Shown here piece after piece: positions 1 through 13,301 of a stretch of 64,000 nucleotides of DNA. How positions within the stretch are numbered: position 1 is the first letter of the stretch; each line of letters opens with the position of its first letter. The notes below the pieces were generated by a model. That model saw only the letters and a list, made by a program, of their open reading frames with translations. It ran no database searches and was not told the origin of the DNA. Made by a program: the position numbers and the translations under genes. The DNA is from Vanessa cardui (lineage: Eukaryota > Arthropoda > Insecta > Lepidoptera > Nymphalidae): contig NC_061131.1 in assembly GCF_905220365.1 (NCBI RefSeq), forward strand, positions 4,960,001 through 5,024,000, in the 5' to 3' direction.

Positions 1-1915
1 TACGTTTTGTTATTATCTCTTTTCTTTAATCTAACACACGGATGTCAAAGTAAACAGCTACACTGTTTATAAGTTACGTTTCAAAGTAAAAGTATTGTGT
101 GTTTTCCGCGTAAACAAATATGGGCCAACTCCTGCGTCAAAACAGAAACGCAAATGAGATACTATTTTTCATCCTTTACTTCGAATTATATTGTTTAAAT
201 ATTGTTGGTGGCGTATGTGACTAAGTGCAATTTACGCAACCAGTAAGCGTCTAAACAATTCATTAATGTATTGTTGTATGCGTATTCAGTCGATGGCCCA
301 GTGTTGACACGTGATTCTTAATTGACATTTATGGTAGAACGTTTTTCACGTGTTTACTATTACATGTCTACAATATGTGTCGTTCTTGGTATAAAATTAA
401 GAGGAAACTTACTTTTGTTAGATGAAAATCAACCCAAGGAGTAGTGTGATGGAATTAGGTTAACAAATTGTTAAATAGCTACAATTAAATTACAATCATA
501 AAGTTTTTAAATAAAAATTAAAATAAGGTGTACCTAATTTTTTTTATTCAACAAAGAAACAAAAAAGGTTTAATATAACATATTCAAAATGACAATGTAG
601 ATTTCGTATACAAAAAGTCGAGTATAAATCCTGTTGGATTAAAGTAATATCACTGTTAGTTATTACGTTTTATTTCCAATAATCGCATTAATTAAACGTC
701 AAAATTTAATAAGTGGATAATAACAATTGCATTTTATTGAACGTGCAACGCCTAGCCTTAATTCTTGCACCATTAATAACACATTTTTTAATTTATTTAG
801 ACAGTTCAATCGAATGTAAGGATCGTATTTACTTTCCGGTAAGTTTCAATGTTTTCAGTTGATTATTTACTGATTTAATACAACTGTAATCGAAGCTTAA
901 TTAAGTTCGTCGTTATGGGCTGTATAAATAAATTTACAATGTGTGCAGAACGTTTTTAAAGTAAGTTATAATAATGAAAGGTGTTCATAAAATTCTTAAC
1001 AAACGCTATTTTATTTGCAATCGACGCCTCTACGTAAGTACATATAGCCTTCGTGATAATGTCTGGGCAAATAAATTGAATAAATCTATGATGGATACAA
1101 AGATTAGTAATAATAGACGTGGCATATTATATTACAAGTATAATCATACTACGGTATCAATTAATGCTACAAATTGTTTATTTTTCATATAATATTTATT
1201 CAACGTGCATTGTAGAGTGTAGAATCTTGTAGTGTTTTTGTCAATGTGTAAACATTTTGAATTATTTCGAAACATTATTACTTAATTTTTTTGATTGAAG
1301 ATTTGAATATATAAGAAGATATTTTACTTATTTAATATTATGTATTTGAATTGTTATTTTTATATCTCAACAATAAATTAACGATAAGTTTACTTGGTTA
1401 TATGTCATAGTGTTACGTGATCTTTAAAAATGATTATATAATGATCTATGTGGGTACATAAAGGATTTATATATAATAAGACATTTAAAGGTGAATCTCC
1501 AGTACGTGTAATATATACAAATAAAGTTAAGTAGTCGGTTGAAGAATTTATTGTTATGAACATTATTATTACGGCTACCTTAAAACTCACACACTCGCAA
1601 AACTTTATGTATATTGTCAATGTATCTTTGCATGTGTGTATTAAGTTATAATAAATAAATTACAAGCGTTAATAATTTCGGAGGAAAATCAATATCATAT
1701 GTAACTTCTCAATGTTAATAAATATTAAGATATTTTTTATTTAGGGAAATGCAAGAGTTCCTACACTTGATGTTATGAAATTGTAGAATTAACACATTAC
1801 AAGTCAATATTCGAAGAGCATGCCTAAAACTTGTTTATAATACATAATTCATATCATATGAAATAAATATTTGTATTCTCTCTATACTTTAACTTGTTAT
1901 TTGAAACTTTGAACA
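1..1915. other. AT-rich non-coding DNA
   Basis: Open frames are at most 72 codons, lack codon pattern or domains, and have stops close by in all frames. Several CACGTG/CACGTGA-like E-box words cluster at 305-355 (GACACGTGATTC, TTTTTCACGTGTTT); they could be chance. I see no gene, repeat or RNA here. Confidence 0.6.
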
Positions 1916-2300
1916 GTGACTGTAATTGGCTTACTTGATGTCATTAATACTTTTGACGTATTACTGTCAGCGTTGAACTGTAATGTAATGTTGTATGTAT
2001 GTTGTTGTTGTACTTGTAATGTACCTGATGATCTTTTGCACGTATTGATGGAATGTGCTCAGAACGAATCTGTTCGAACTAGACTTAATTTAGATATAAA
2101 GTCTGTTGGACAATACATTGTCATTCTGGCAGATCCTACGTCAAATTTCGCAAAAATGTCGTCCAAATTATATCAATAATCATAGACCAGTGATTAATTA
2201 AGATAGTTTTAAGTTTAATGTATTCTATTTTTGTATCCTCCTAAGAATTTTCAACCAGGGCCGCATATACGCTTATGCGAAATAGCCCATTTTTTTAGAA
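1916..2300 (+). pseudogene. LINE retrotransposon 3' remnant (C-terminal cysteine motif)
   Basis: The translated segment reads CCTCNVPDDLLHVLMECA, then NLDIKSVGQYIVIL. This resembles the zinc-knuckle-like C-terminal end of jockey/R1-type LINE polyproteins (C..C....D...H.L..C). No reverse transcriptase lies upstream, so this is a 5'-truncated dead copy followed by its 3' UTR (CCAGGGCCGCATATACGCTT). The family assignment is tentative. Confidence 0.5.
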
Positions 2301-3115
2301 TAAAAAAAAATATACTGTCAACGTGTTATAGCGTGTTATATAATAGCACTGTCTCGTGTAATATCAAATTTCATTTGTAAGAGATAAAATATTAATATAT
2401 TTTTTGTGTATAAACGATTTATTTTGTATTTCAATTGCACTTATATTATGTAGTAAAGACGTAGAGTCGTTATTTATATGATTTTTATACTTTATTGATT
2501 TGTATTAAATATAAATAAATTACTATGTCATGTATATTTTATGAATAAAATATTTAAAGCAGGTGGAATAACCAAATATTACTAGTTGTGAATGGCATTT
2601 TAAAACTTATGTAAAATTGTCTCAGAGTCTAATGAAATCAATTAGATATAGCATACTATGTGTTGGAGAGTAAATATAATTTATTGTAACACGTGTTCAG
2701 ACACGTTTCGTTGAAAAATATTTAGTTATTATGTTACGACAAATTTTCACAATGGGATATATTTTAGTCTGATATATGTGACAGTGGATCTGAATAAAAT
2801 TCTTTACATATACATTATACTAGTTTCAAAATACGGTGTTACTTATTTTTAGGGATAAGGGGACCTGTAAATGTGAGTACTTCAGATATGAAAGTACAAC
2901 AAAAAATAAATGAACTAACTCACTTTTGCTTTTATAATATTATGTAAGATTCTAAGTTATAGATTTCATTAATATCTCAAGATATAACATATATGTTCAA
3001 TTATACATATTGAATATTATCTAGTCTAGTGAGGTACAGAGTCCGATAAGTAATGAGTTATTAGGGTACTGGGTAATTAAATTCTCAGTAACGATTAGGA
3101 ATTTGTGAGTTTTTT

Positions 3116-3402
3116 TTTGGTATAGGTTGGCGGACGAGTATATGGGCCACCTGATGGTAAGTGGTCACCATCACCCATAGACGATAACGCTGTAAGAAAT
3201 ATTAACTATTCCTTACATCGTCAATGCGCCACCAACCTTGGGAACTAAAATGCTATGTCCCTTGTGCCTGTATTTACACTGGCTCATTCACCCTTCAAAC
3301 CGGAACACAACAATACTGCGTACTGTTGTTTAGCGGTAGAATGTGTGATGAGTGGGTGGTACCAATCCAGGCGGGCTTGCGCAAAGCCCTACCACAAGTA
3401 CA
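3116..3402 (+). repeat. dispersed repeat family D, near-full copy
   Basis: Starts GGTTGGCGGACGAGTATATG, continues through CCACCTGATGGTAAGTGGTC, CACCCTTCAAACCGGAACAC and GAGTGGGTGGTACCAATCC, and ends CAAAGCCCTACCAC. At least seven related copies occur in the window in both orientations, three of them inside nudel introns. Open frames on both strands here are by-products. I do not recognise a coding region or the family's class. Confidence 0.8.
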
Positions 3403-4494
3403 AAGTAAAAAGTTGTGGTACCTGCACTGTAATGCCTCGTATATACATTTCCGATAGTTCGTTTGATATCGTTTAAGAGAGAGTGAACCTACTTGCGCAT
3501 AAATTTGATTTTTAATACATTCCCTGCTATTTACCAAAATCGGTACGGTACGAACTCCTTGTACGAGATCATCATCGTCTTTGTAATGTTCTATGGCAGT
3601 GTGTAGCTGATTTTATTATTCTAAGTGGAAGTAAAGTTTCAAGGTCGAATTGCAAAATGCAACGATTCTATATGTTACGTTGTATAAGCTTGTATAAATA
3701 CTCCTTTCAAAATATTAGGTTAAGTGTACACTTTTGACATTGACATTGATTTTATGACAATAAAATTACTTTTTTCAAGGGCAAATATATCTTATTTATG
3801 TTTCTATATCGAAGTTGTAAATAGTAAACATAAAATATTGAAATAATTTACAATTTTTTCGTTATAAAAATAACTATCAGATCGAATAGGTAATGTTAAT
3901 TTTATTTTTTATTATTTACTTCAGACTTACTTTACTTCGATATATTTTTAAATATATACGAGTATGTTTTAAGTATTGAAGAATTCCAATTAATTTTTAA
4001 AAGAATCGAGAATCTAGAAATCAACCTGCATTTTGTACAAATATTAATACATTTCAATAATTGAAAGAACTATATCAATATTTGTATAAATATTAAATAA
4101 GTGTCATGACTTAAATGAATTTACTTCATGTATAATATATATATTGTAAAATGTAAATTATTCATTTAATCATAAATAAAAATGCAATTATCAATTTGCA
4201 AATACATTTACGACGTTGTAGACTTACCAGTTATTCTGCTACTAAAGAGTATCTTGTATTAATATGAGCAGGCTGAGTGACAGTTCAATTACAATTTGTA
4301 AACAACATCTTAGATGAAATCTGAATAATAAATAATAAGTAATGTCAATTATACATCTGATACTGCCACTACCTGTGCTAATATTATTTAAATGACTTTG
4401 TATCTTCCTCGTGAAATATTGAATATCGACTAACAAATATATTTTGTTTTGATCAATTTGTCACTTGTCAGTTTCGTATACATAGTCAACTAGT

Positions 4495-4783
4495 GAGAGA
4501 GAATGCGTGCATCTTAACCGATGATTGCGGGTTCTAGCCCAGGCACGCACCACTATATGTATGTGCTTAATTGTGTTTATAATTCATTTCATGCTCGGCG
4601 GTAAAAGAAAACATGGTGAGGAAATCTGCATGTGTTTAATTTCATCGAAATTCTGCCACATTGGTATTTCAGCAACCCGCATTGGAACAGCGTAGTAGAT
4701 TATGTTCTAAAACCTTCTCCTCAGTGGAAGATGAGGTCTTAGCCCAGCAGTGGGAAATTTACAGGCTGTTACTGTTTACTGTT
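4495..4783 (+). mobile_element. SINE family 1, 5'-truncated copy with 10-bp target-site duplication
   Basis: The direct repeat GTCAACTAGT occurs at 4485-4494 and 4784-4793, exactly bracketing a SINE body that starts within the tRNA-like head (GCATCTTAACCGATGATTGC) and ends GGGAAATTTACAGGCTGTTA. About 20 bases of the usual head (GAGATGGCCCAGTGGTTA) are missing, so the copy is 5'-truncated, as expected for target-primed insertion. Confidence 0.88.
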
Positions 4784-4814
4784 GTCAACTAGTTGTCGCT
4801 ATGGAATCGCTCCA

Positions 4815-5045
4815 GTTTTAAGGATTACTAGTTGTCATGTTTGAAGTATAAAAGGGCCCCATCACAGTACCCTGCGAAAGCGATCTTAGGCCTTGATTAA
4901 AGGACGGAAAAGGTACCGCTGGTTTTTTAGTGGGTATTCCGGTGTGCCGAGGCCTGCTCGGCATCCTAGGCACCGACGAGTCCTATATCCTATATCCTCC
5001 ACTTCACATGGGGAAACGTTGCATTGTTCATGTGTTTTTAAAAGA
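4815..5045 (+). repeat. dispersed repeat, probably a LINE 3' end
   Basis: A GC-rich patch unlike its surroundings: GCGAAAGCGATCTTAGGCC, TGATTAAAGGACGGAAAAGG, TACCGCTGGTTTTTTAGTGG, GGTGTGCCGAGGCC. I associate this with common lepidopteran interspersed repeats from memory. No open frame. It abuts the SINE at 4495-4783. Confidence 0.45.
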
Positions 5046-6960
5046 GAAAAAAAATTATAAAAGAGCCTATGTGCTCCTTGGAGTTCAATCTGAAGAAACT
5101 TGATTGTTGAAAATTATTAGATAGTTTAATCTATTAGAATAACATACAGTTATATAGACAGATAGACAGAGTTACTGTCCCATTAATAATAAAAGTGATA
5201 AAGATAGTACATGTTTGACATTTCACGATCGTACTTTACGTTTGATTCGAGTTATAACGGAATAACTTTACAGGTGTTTGATTTATGTGACTTCGAAAGT
5301 GTTGTGATATTGTCATTAAATATTCTTAATTCAAGATGGCTTAAAAAGGATTTTTCAATTGTAGTATTTATTTATTCCTGTAAATTGTAGTATTCAATTA
5401 AATGCAAAGCTATCTAGCTAGCTAAAAGTTCTTTATTTTTCTGCCGAGAAGACCGGAAACATTTTCTTTAGTTACATCGCAGTTATGTTACACAGATCTT
5501 TATATAGTTAATTAATTATGATCTTATTTATTTGGCACTTCATTTTTATGTCAGTATAGCTTACAGCGTAAATAAAACTTATTACTAATATTTTAATTGG
5601 ATGATTTAAATTTAATTATAACGATTGACAAGATATCAAACCTCACTTTGCAATTAGGGTGAAACTCTTATGTTACATTTACAACAAGTTAATATCATAA
5701 TGTACGTCGCTATTAGCTGACATATTATTTATCGATAACTTCAACAATTATTGTCATAAAATCTTAGCTGTTTTATAAACATACCTTAAGTATCCTTAAG
5801 TAAATTAGTGAAACCATTAAAGAAATGGTTAGTGTTTGAGTTTAAAAGAAAAACTCTGTGTGAGGAGCGTTATTTGATAATATGTAATGATTAAGTATCG
5901 AAAGCTTAGTAGATAATCTCTCAATGGTATCACAAGTGCGTTGTATCAGAAAAGTATTTATGTATGAACGAAAAAATGTCGATGTCGTTACGTCATTAGC
6001 AAGTGAAATAATTAACACGTCTTATTTTTTAAAACGTTACTTTTTTACCAAAATATTTGCACACTCTTTTGTTTATCTACGTACATGCGTCAAACTTGAA
6101 ATTTGTTTATAATTGTCGCCGCACAAATTATTTCTTGTAGTCCGAGATACGGTATGAGAAATATATATTGTCGTCTGTTATTCGGTGATGATAAATATTA
6201 TATGTTAGATAACATCATACATTAATAAAATACTATTAATTTATTAAAAATACACGAATAAAAATCAGATGTGAAAAAAAAAACTGTTTTTGTTATGTTC
6301 TGTTTTATAAGTTTATATTTTTTATTTTTTTTATATAGCTTTTTTATTTTATACCTAAATTTATATAACATTAGGTTTTCCAATGTGTGTTTTCAAATTT
6401 TCACAATCAAAACTGCGGAACTCTTTAAAAAAAAGTTAAACATTATTTGACAATATTAACCAATGATTGTTATGTGTTAATAATAATATATCTAACATAT
6501 AATCTTCGCCATTTTCAAATAACAAATAACGATATATTATAAATTTCTCGTATCATATCTCAGACTATTACACCACATAATATAAAATTTAAATTAACGC
6601 AAGGAACTGCGAAAGACGTCTGCACTCCTCCGTTAATCAAAACTATTCGATACATTTACGTCATATGCTTATTTACTTAAAAAAGTCTAGAATCACTTAT
6701 CTATTACAAAAAAAGTGTTAACTCGAAATGGTATGCTAACCATTACAATAAATAACAATTTAATAATTTTCCTTTAATTGCTAGACGCGCAATTCACAGG
6801 TTTTTGGAGTCGTACGAAATTCAATTTGAAATATTCTTTTGGTCTCAATTAATTTAAAAAAATGTAAGTAATAGTCCGTCATCTGATCTTTATACTCTTG
6901 TTGTATTGACGGACATCAGACCATGAGAGAAATAAATGTAATATATTACCCATGAATCCT

Positions 6961-7218
6961 AAAAATTTTCCACTGCTGGACTAAGACCTCCTCTCCTTTC
7001 GAGGAGAAGGTTAAAGTCATATTCAACTACTCTGCTCCAATGCGGGTTGGTGAAATCACATGTGGTAGAATTTCGTCGACATTAGGCACATGCGGTTTTC
7101 TCATGATTTTTCACACCTTTCACACACAGCTCGAAATGAATTACTGACACATATTAAGCGCATGAATTCGGGAGTGCATGAGTCATTGTTTAAAATGTAC
7201 GCGCTGGGCCATCTCGAA
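6961..7218 (-). mobile_element. SINE family 1, diverged copy
   Basis: The plus strand shows the reverse complement of the family: CCACTGCTGGACTAAGACC, CGAGGAGAAGG, CCAATGCGGGTTGGTG, then a degraded tRNA-like head ending GCTGGGCCATCTCG. The B box is poorly preserved. No clear target-site duplication was seen, so this is an old copy. Confidence 0.75.
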
Positions 7219-7401
7219 TCCGAATCCATGTCTATATGATCATTTAAGACGGTGTCCCCTAATCATCTCTTACTTTACTGTCAAATAACAATAATTGTTA
7301 TTGTTTTGTTCGAATTTTAATGGTAACTGAGCCAGGGTGATGGTAGCCACTTACCATTAAAAGAAGTATTTCCCAGACTACCTTGCAATTTTAAATAGTA
7401 T

Positions 7402-7669
7402 TATATAGTACAAAACAAAGTCGCTTACTGTTGTCAGTCCCAATGTAAGCTTAGAACTTTAAAATTACGCAACGGATTTTGATGCGATTTTATTTTAAAA
7501 GATAGAGTGATTCGAGAGGAAGGTTTTTGTATATAATAAATGGACGATATAGTAAAGAAACACTGATAATTTTAGAAGTTTCTAATTTGATGTCGTAAAT
7601 AAAAAATCTGTAGAATACTGATAACTACTAATATGTATTACACCCGTGCAAAGCCGGGCGGATCGCTAG
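7402..7669 (+). mobile_element. Helitron-like non-autonomous element, family A
   Basis: Starts near TATAGTACAAAACAAAGTCGC, contains ACGCAACGGATTTTGATGCG and GTGATTCGAGAGGAAGG, and ends CACCCGTGCAAAGCCGGGCG then CGCTAG followed by T. A GC-rich inverted repeat shortly before CTAG/T, with no target-site duplication visible, fits a Helitron 3' end. The class is inferred; the repetition across the window is observed. Confidence 0.65.
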
Positions 7670-8261
7670 TAACAAATAAAATAGTGATTGTGATTAAACG
7701 TCTTGTGTCCTATCTATGACAAAAACGATTTACAATGCCTATATCTATGGTAGCAGATGAGTTCATCACGCATCAGACCTTCAGTCAAACTGTCAATAAA
7801 ATTAAATTGCGACATTGACAGTTAATTGCAGAAATGTGTGTTTGATTCGGAAACCTTTAATCGGTAACCTTAATATTATATCCGAGGCCAAATCGAGTAG
7901 TTTATTAAATAAAGCGTTGATATTATGAGAAAAAAAATTAAGTGACTTCCCAGTAAGCGAACTGGAAAGAATCAAGTTATGATTTAAAACCTCATGGATA
8001 TTTTATAACCGCAAACATTGATTAATTGATTCGAATTTCGTGCAGTCCTCTACTTTGTTAATTGTCCACTGAATTTATAGCGCTATATAGCATTAAACGG
8101 ATATAACATTACAATACAGTATACCTACTTACAGAATAATAATATTCACAACCACAATAATAATAGTCTAACCTTATGTGACATCCTTAATTACGTAAAC
8201 TTATTTTATAGATTGGGTTATGAGGCTTTTTTGAGATTTAAAAATTGTATTAAAATCTATA

Positions 8262-8430
8262 CTAATATATTATGAATGTGAAAGGAACTCTGTCTGTCTG
8301 TCTGTCGTTTTTCACTACCAATCCACTGAACTGAATTTGATGAAATTTAGTATGAAGCAAATTTGAACTTCAAAGATACACATAGGCTACGTTTTTTGCC
8401 TAACACATGACAACCAAACTCCTTAAACTA
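8262..8430 (+). repeat. dispersed repeat 5' end (TATACTAATAT-type)
   Basis: CTATACTAATATATTATGAA, then AACTCTGTCTGTCTGTCTG, CCACTGAACTGAATTTGATG and AGGCTACGTTTTTTGCC are in the order typical of short lepidopteran repeats. Related pieces occur at 11150-11230 (reverse) and 59045-59140. Confidence 0.5.
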
Positions 8431-10713
8431 TTACATAAAATACTTTATATATATATAAGTAATATTTATAAATAAAAGAGATGTGTAAGGAGGAAAAAAT
8501 ACTGAGACATAATATGCTCTACTGGAGTACAATCTTGAAGGATGGAAAACCGACATACTGAACTTATGATCAAACGACCTTCACATTTTCGCCTACTGTC
8601 ACCGTTACCATTGACATTCATTATAATTTACTAAGTTGTAATTACTTCGGTTATTTTATCAGTTATTATAACATCATTTCTTTATTCATTCATGCAGTTA
8701 TTATTTATTATATATTACCACCTTTCGATGTAATCAAAGTTGAAAGTCAAACAATGTTGTTATGGTATTTAGTCTGACATATGTATATATGAAGCATATT
8801 TGTCTGGATGGACTGATTTTCAACCTACTTCAAAAAGGAGTTCAAAAACCGACTTCAAAAAATCAATTCGTCTGTATTTTTTTTTAATTTTAATTTTTTC
8901 TAAGAAAATAAAATATAAACTTGTCCTGTCAAAAGTTTTCATTAAAAACGGTTGAAACTGTGAAATACAGCTACTTGTTTATAGTATAATTTTGTAGATT
9001 AAAACCTCTTCCGACGTGAGCTGAATTTTTTTGATATAAGTTTAGTAGAGCTTCAAATATTTAAATATCGAATGCTTCGAAACGAAAAATTGACTATCAA
9101 TTAAAGTGACAACACTGTGACATATTAACAAAAGTACTTACGTCTTTTCAAAATGCGAACGATTTAACTATTTGTCTCTAATTTCACGTGTAAATTAAAC
9201 ATATGTTCGTTGCACTATCAGAGCAAAAACCTTTATTAAAAGTTTAACACTACTGGTGATAAAATATTCAATATTTTCCCATGCTGCTAGCATTTTTGCT
9301 ACCACTTCCCACGTCATTGATTCTACAATAACGAGAAGAATATTAGCTACGTAATACCTGTTTGTTAAGGTAATTAAAAATGACTATAGTAATTGGCGAT
9401 TACTAAGTAGTAACAAGAATATTCCTGTTCGCAAATACATTTTAATTTTTCTTTATCTTTGTCATTTACTTTTATAATGAGAAACAAATTTGTAATCTGG
9501 GAAGGAACTGACTTCCAAAATACAGCGAAAGCTAGTTTGGAATTCAGGGCTAACATCAAATAATGTTAAGAAAACTTGTGTGTGAAATAAATAAAAATAA
9601 ATTGGATTTCAGTCTTCAAATGTTATTGACAAGGATGAGAAGGAAGCCAGCGATGGAAGAAAGAAAGTTCTAAGCTGTGAATATGCTTTATATGAATATT
9701 TAGTAATGGTTGGCTAAAATTAATATTGGATTGATAATCTGTAGACCTTATTGGTGTATTTGTAATCAATGTGTTATTCAATTCATCAATACAGTATTAC
9801 TATTGGTTCTTCATGAATTATAAATAAATAAAGAAGGATATAAGATGTCTATTCTTTTTTTAACATTGATCTATTCAAATAAAATGTATATAATGTTCGA
9901 TTTGAAATAAATAATTTAAAATTAGAACAAATCCACAAAGTTTAATTTAAAAGGTCGCGAACTTTATCAATAAATTATATCATAATTAATGTATTCAAAA
10001 TAATAATTGATTTTAAATATCAAGCTAACCTCTCCAAGGCAGCCTACTGGTATGGTTTTTGATGTAAAAATTATACGTATAAAGGATTTATTGCAACGAT
10101 ATGATTGCCGTCTTAAGAAAATACTCGTCGGTCTATTCATTCATTTTTTAGGCTAAGCTAGCCCCAAAATGATGAAACCTCTTTAAAAAGAAATTTTGAA
10201 TATCGAATAACCTCTTTAGTTAGAATGCATATGTTTTCTTTTTTTTCTTATACTAACCTAACCGGCCAGTAATTTTTGCGCTCTCTAAAATTAATTCTTT
10301 GTTAAATCGTAACAATTTAGTAAATCGTAATCAAGAGTCTTTAATTTTCTGCACATTTATGACTGGAGTACTTCAATATGAGCCGTATTTTTATATTGAG
10401 CCATCTTCCCATAATCACTGGCACATAAATCGACTTACACTATTAATAGAGATAATGTAGTATTGATATAACGCTAGTGTTTATTGAACGTACCCCATTG
10501 CTATCTGTTTTCATACGTTAAACTGATAAAAAGCATACAGGTAATAATGAAACTTTATCCATCTTATTTATTTATCAATAAAACATACAATATTGTATTG
10601 AATGTCAAGAATGTATGAACTTTTTAATAACATCAAGAAGTAAAGGTTACGTTAGTATATGTAGTTTGTAGTGACTACGCACACAAAGAATCTCCACCTG
10701 ACAGAATATTGTA

Positions 10714-10917
10714 CAGTCGGAGTAAAAAAAGTTTCGTCACCTTACGGTCTATTTTCGTGTGCTCAGTATGAGCGATAATCTGTCTAACGGATCGAGAATG
10801 ACATATTCATATATTGCATTGCAATGATTTGATGTTTAGATTCAAAAGATCCTAAGAGTCTAAGACTTGATAAAGGAATGAATTTGAAAACTGAGGAAGG
10901 TTTTCTTACTCTGGCTG
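10714..10917 (+). mobile_element. TA-flanked MITE, short form (204 bp)
   Basis: TA, then CAGTCGGAGTAAAAAAAGTT, then CGTCACCTTACGGTCTATTT at one end and TGAGGAAGGTTTTCTTACTC, TGGCTG, TA at the other. The ends are imperfect inverted repeats. It is a shortened relative of the element at 59479-59895. A TA target suggests the Tc1/mariner group (inference). A 70-residue open frame across it is not a gene. Confidence 0.7.
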
Positions 10918-11689
10918 TACATCAAACACACCGACGATGTTCTTTGTCGCTTGTGTGCGTAAACATAAATACAATAAGTACACTATTTATATATTCATGG
11001 AGATCATTTAAATATGACCAGAGATTAAGATCCACAACTTTCAGTGCAAAACAAAATATTGTTTATTTTAAACTAGTAGTCGCGTTTTAGGGTTCTGGTT
11101 GTCATGAGTAAGGCAAAAAAGAAGTCTATATTTTTTGGAGTTCATGTTTCCTTCATACAAAATATTATCATATTCGGGTTCAGCGGTTTCATAAAAGAAC
11201 GACTGACAGACAGACTTTCACATTTATAATAATAATTTCAATAAACAAATATAACTCGTTTTACAGAACAAGTTAAAATACACTTCATCTAATCAATTGT
11301 TAACATTTTTCGAAAATTACATTAAACATACTAATATATAAACATAATAATGTAATCATGATAGAACATTCTACATTACGTCATAAAGCTTATATTTTAT
11401 TGAAATATTCATAATTAAAAAAATAAATCAGTATTAAGCGTGTAAGCTTCCAAAGAACATCTAAGTATATCGTTTACGTCAATATATCATACTTACGTTT
11501 GTATACGGCTAATTTAAATACATATTAATTAATAAATATTGAGAAGAATATTACAGGTTTCCAAGTTTATTAAGATTATTCGTAAACATAATATATAAAC
11601 TTTTTTTAATTACAGTTATGTAATTAATTGTCAGTTATTTATTTATAGGAATTAAATTGCCTATATAGCTAGTCTATTCAATTAAATGT

Positions 11690-12935
11690 ATTTAAGGATG
11701 GAAATTTATTTAATCTATACATAAATACATAGTAAAATTGTAGTGTCTGTTTGTAATATTAAAAAGCCCTTTTTACTCAATGCATATGTATGTATACACG
11801 GTACATATACAAAAATAACATTTTTTTACAATACAGTGTAAACTCCATGTAACGTCACTCGATTTAACGGCAAACTCTCTAAAGCGTCGAAATCAATTGG
11901 TTTTAGTTGGTTTAGCTTGTATTCTATACAATGATACACTCTACATAACATCACACCCACTCTCAATAACGACAAAAATTGAGAAATAAAAATTAAGTTT
12001 TTTTCCTTTTAAGTTGCTAAAATTAGAAAAAACTGCGCATCTGTGTACGTTCTTTTGTCGCTTTATTATTCTAGCCCTCAAAAAAATCGAATGTCTGCAC
12101 CACGCATTAGGAACTCTCTAAGAAATTCGTTAATTTGTTTACAAATTGGGATTGCTTGCACTTGTAGGCGTGTGACCATGCCTAATAAGTATGAGTCATG
12201 GATTACAACGTTATCATATGTATTCTACGATTGATGAGGTGGAAACAGAACTTGAGTTTGATAGCGACGACGACCTTCCATTAACTGAGTGGATTCAGCA
12301 GGTCAACATGGCAGGAAATACGGTAAATTTTCAAATCTACATCGAAGTAGACTACTGCCTGTTTACAACGGCTTCACTCACAGACATAGAAATTTTGGAT
12401 TCAGTGAGAAAAAACTGAGGTTCAAGAATAAAGAGATGAAGAAGATGAGACGGATGAGCTTGAGCCTCCGCCAAGCGTTAAAGAAGTTCTGAAAGCAGCT
12501 AAATTATTGGAAAATTACTTCCTTTATATAAGATATAAATAAAAAAATTAAAAATATACAACAAAATTGGTCGTGCAGCAAAAGGCGTCAGACAAAAATA
12601 ACAGAGTATACGCAATAGCGTTCAAATAAGATATATATATATTTTTTGTACATAACTACTAACAATAGACTAAAATAAACTTTTTTTTCGAATTCTGATT
12701 TTTCTTCTCTTCATATAACGACCACTCTTTATAACGCCATAAAATGCACAGTCCCTTCAGTGTCGTTATATAGAGTTTACACTGTATTTGTCTGCCTGTC
12801 TGATGGACCCATTTTGACAGGAACTTCACTGGCTGCTGATATAATAAGGAGTAACTTAGGCTACAATAATATGTTTTTTTGTTAAATTTAAAGGCGTACA
12901 AGGTAACTGGCACAGCTACTAGGTTATAATATTTA
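11690..12935 (+). repeat. repeat family C copy split by a pogo/Tigger-like insertion
   Basis: The left flank (AGTGTCTGTTTGTAATATTA, then CCCTTTTTACTCAATGCATA) and the right flank (TCTGCCTGTCTGATGGACCC, TTTAAAGGCGTACAAGGTAA, CAGCTACTAG) join into one family C copy like that at 55.3 kb once 11834-12784 is removed. Confidence 0.7.
11834..12784 (+). mobile_element. pogo/Tigger-like DNA transposon remnant (951 bp, internally deleted)
   Basis: Bounded by TA on both sides, with terminal inverted repeats CAGTGTAAACTCCATGTAAC and (reversed) CAGTGTAAACTCTATATAAC. Further into the element the ends diverge but keep AACG.CACT. Inside, an acidic segment (ELEFDSDDDLPLTEWIQQV near 12250-12305) and, after frame breaks, PPSVKEVLKAAKLLENYF (about 12466-12520) look like the C-terminal tail of CENP-B/Tigger-type transposases. 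The DDE catalytic core is absent and the frame is broken, so it is a dead derivative. Confidence 0.72.
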
Positions 12936-13284
12936 ATCCTACTATTAACATATGTACTACTATTTCAATCAATTTATTTTTTATTTATAAACTTTTTTTT
13001 GGACCCTCATTAGACATGCTTTCAGTACTCGTTTGTTTTATAATAAATCTCAAAAAAATATTTTTAATTATTTCTATTAAAAACTCTTTTGTGCGTCAAT
13101 TTATTTATAAAGCAATCCATAATTACATTTTTACAATCGTATGTTAAAGCGATTAAATTGAAAAATAAGCATATAAAAGCTGTTTTATTGCTATATCTTG
13201 CCGATCTTCCAAGAAATAAAAAGGTAGAGGACATCAAATTATAATAAAATGTTTACTAGCCTAGTCTATTTGATGTTAATAGTT

Positions 13285-13301
13285 TTGTGTGTGTGTGTGT
13301 T
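13285..13301 (+). repeat. short (GT)n microsatellite
   Basis: An uninterrupted GTGTGTGTGTGTGTGT run in otherwise non-repetitive AT-rich DNA. Confidence 0.85.

Larger units (their letters stand above)
5046..10713. other. mainly non-coding DNA between repeats (5.0-10.7 kb)
   Basis: Apart from the SINE at 6961, the Helitron-like element at 7402 and the repeat at 8262, this is AT-rich single-copy-looking sequence. Frames of 61-62 codons at 5924 and 9374 show no domain. The inverted pair CAACCTACTTCAAAAAGGAG and AAAAACCGACTTC (8820-8870) is a remnant of the repeat type also seen at 15.6 kb. Confidence 0.55.
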
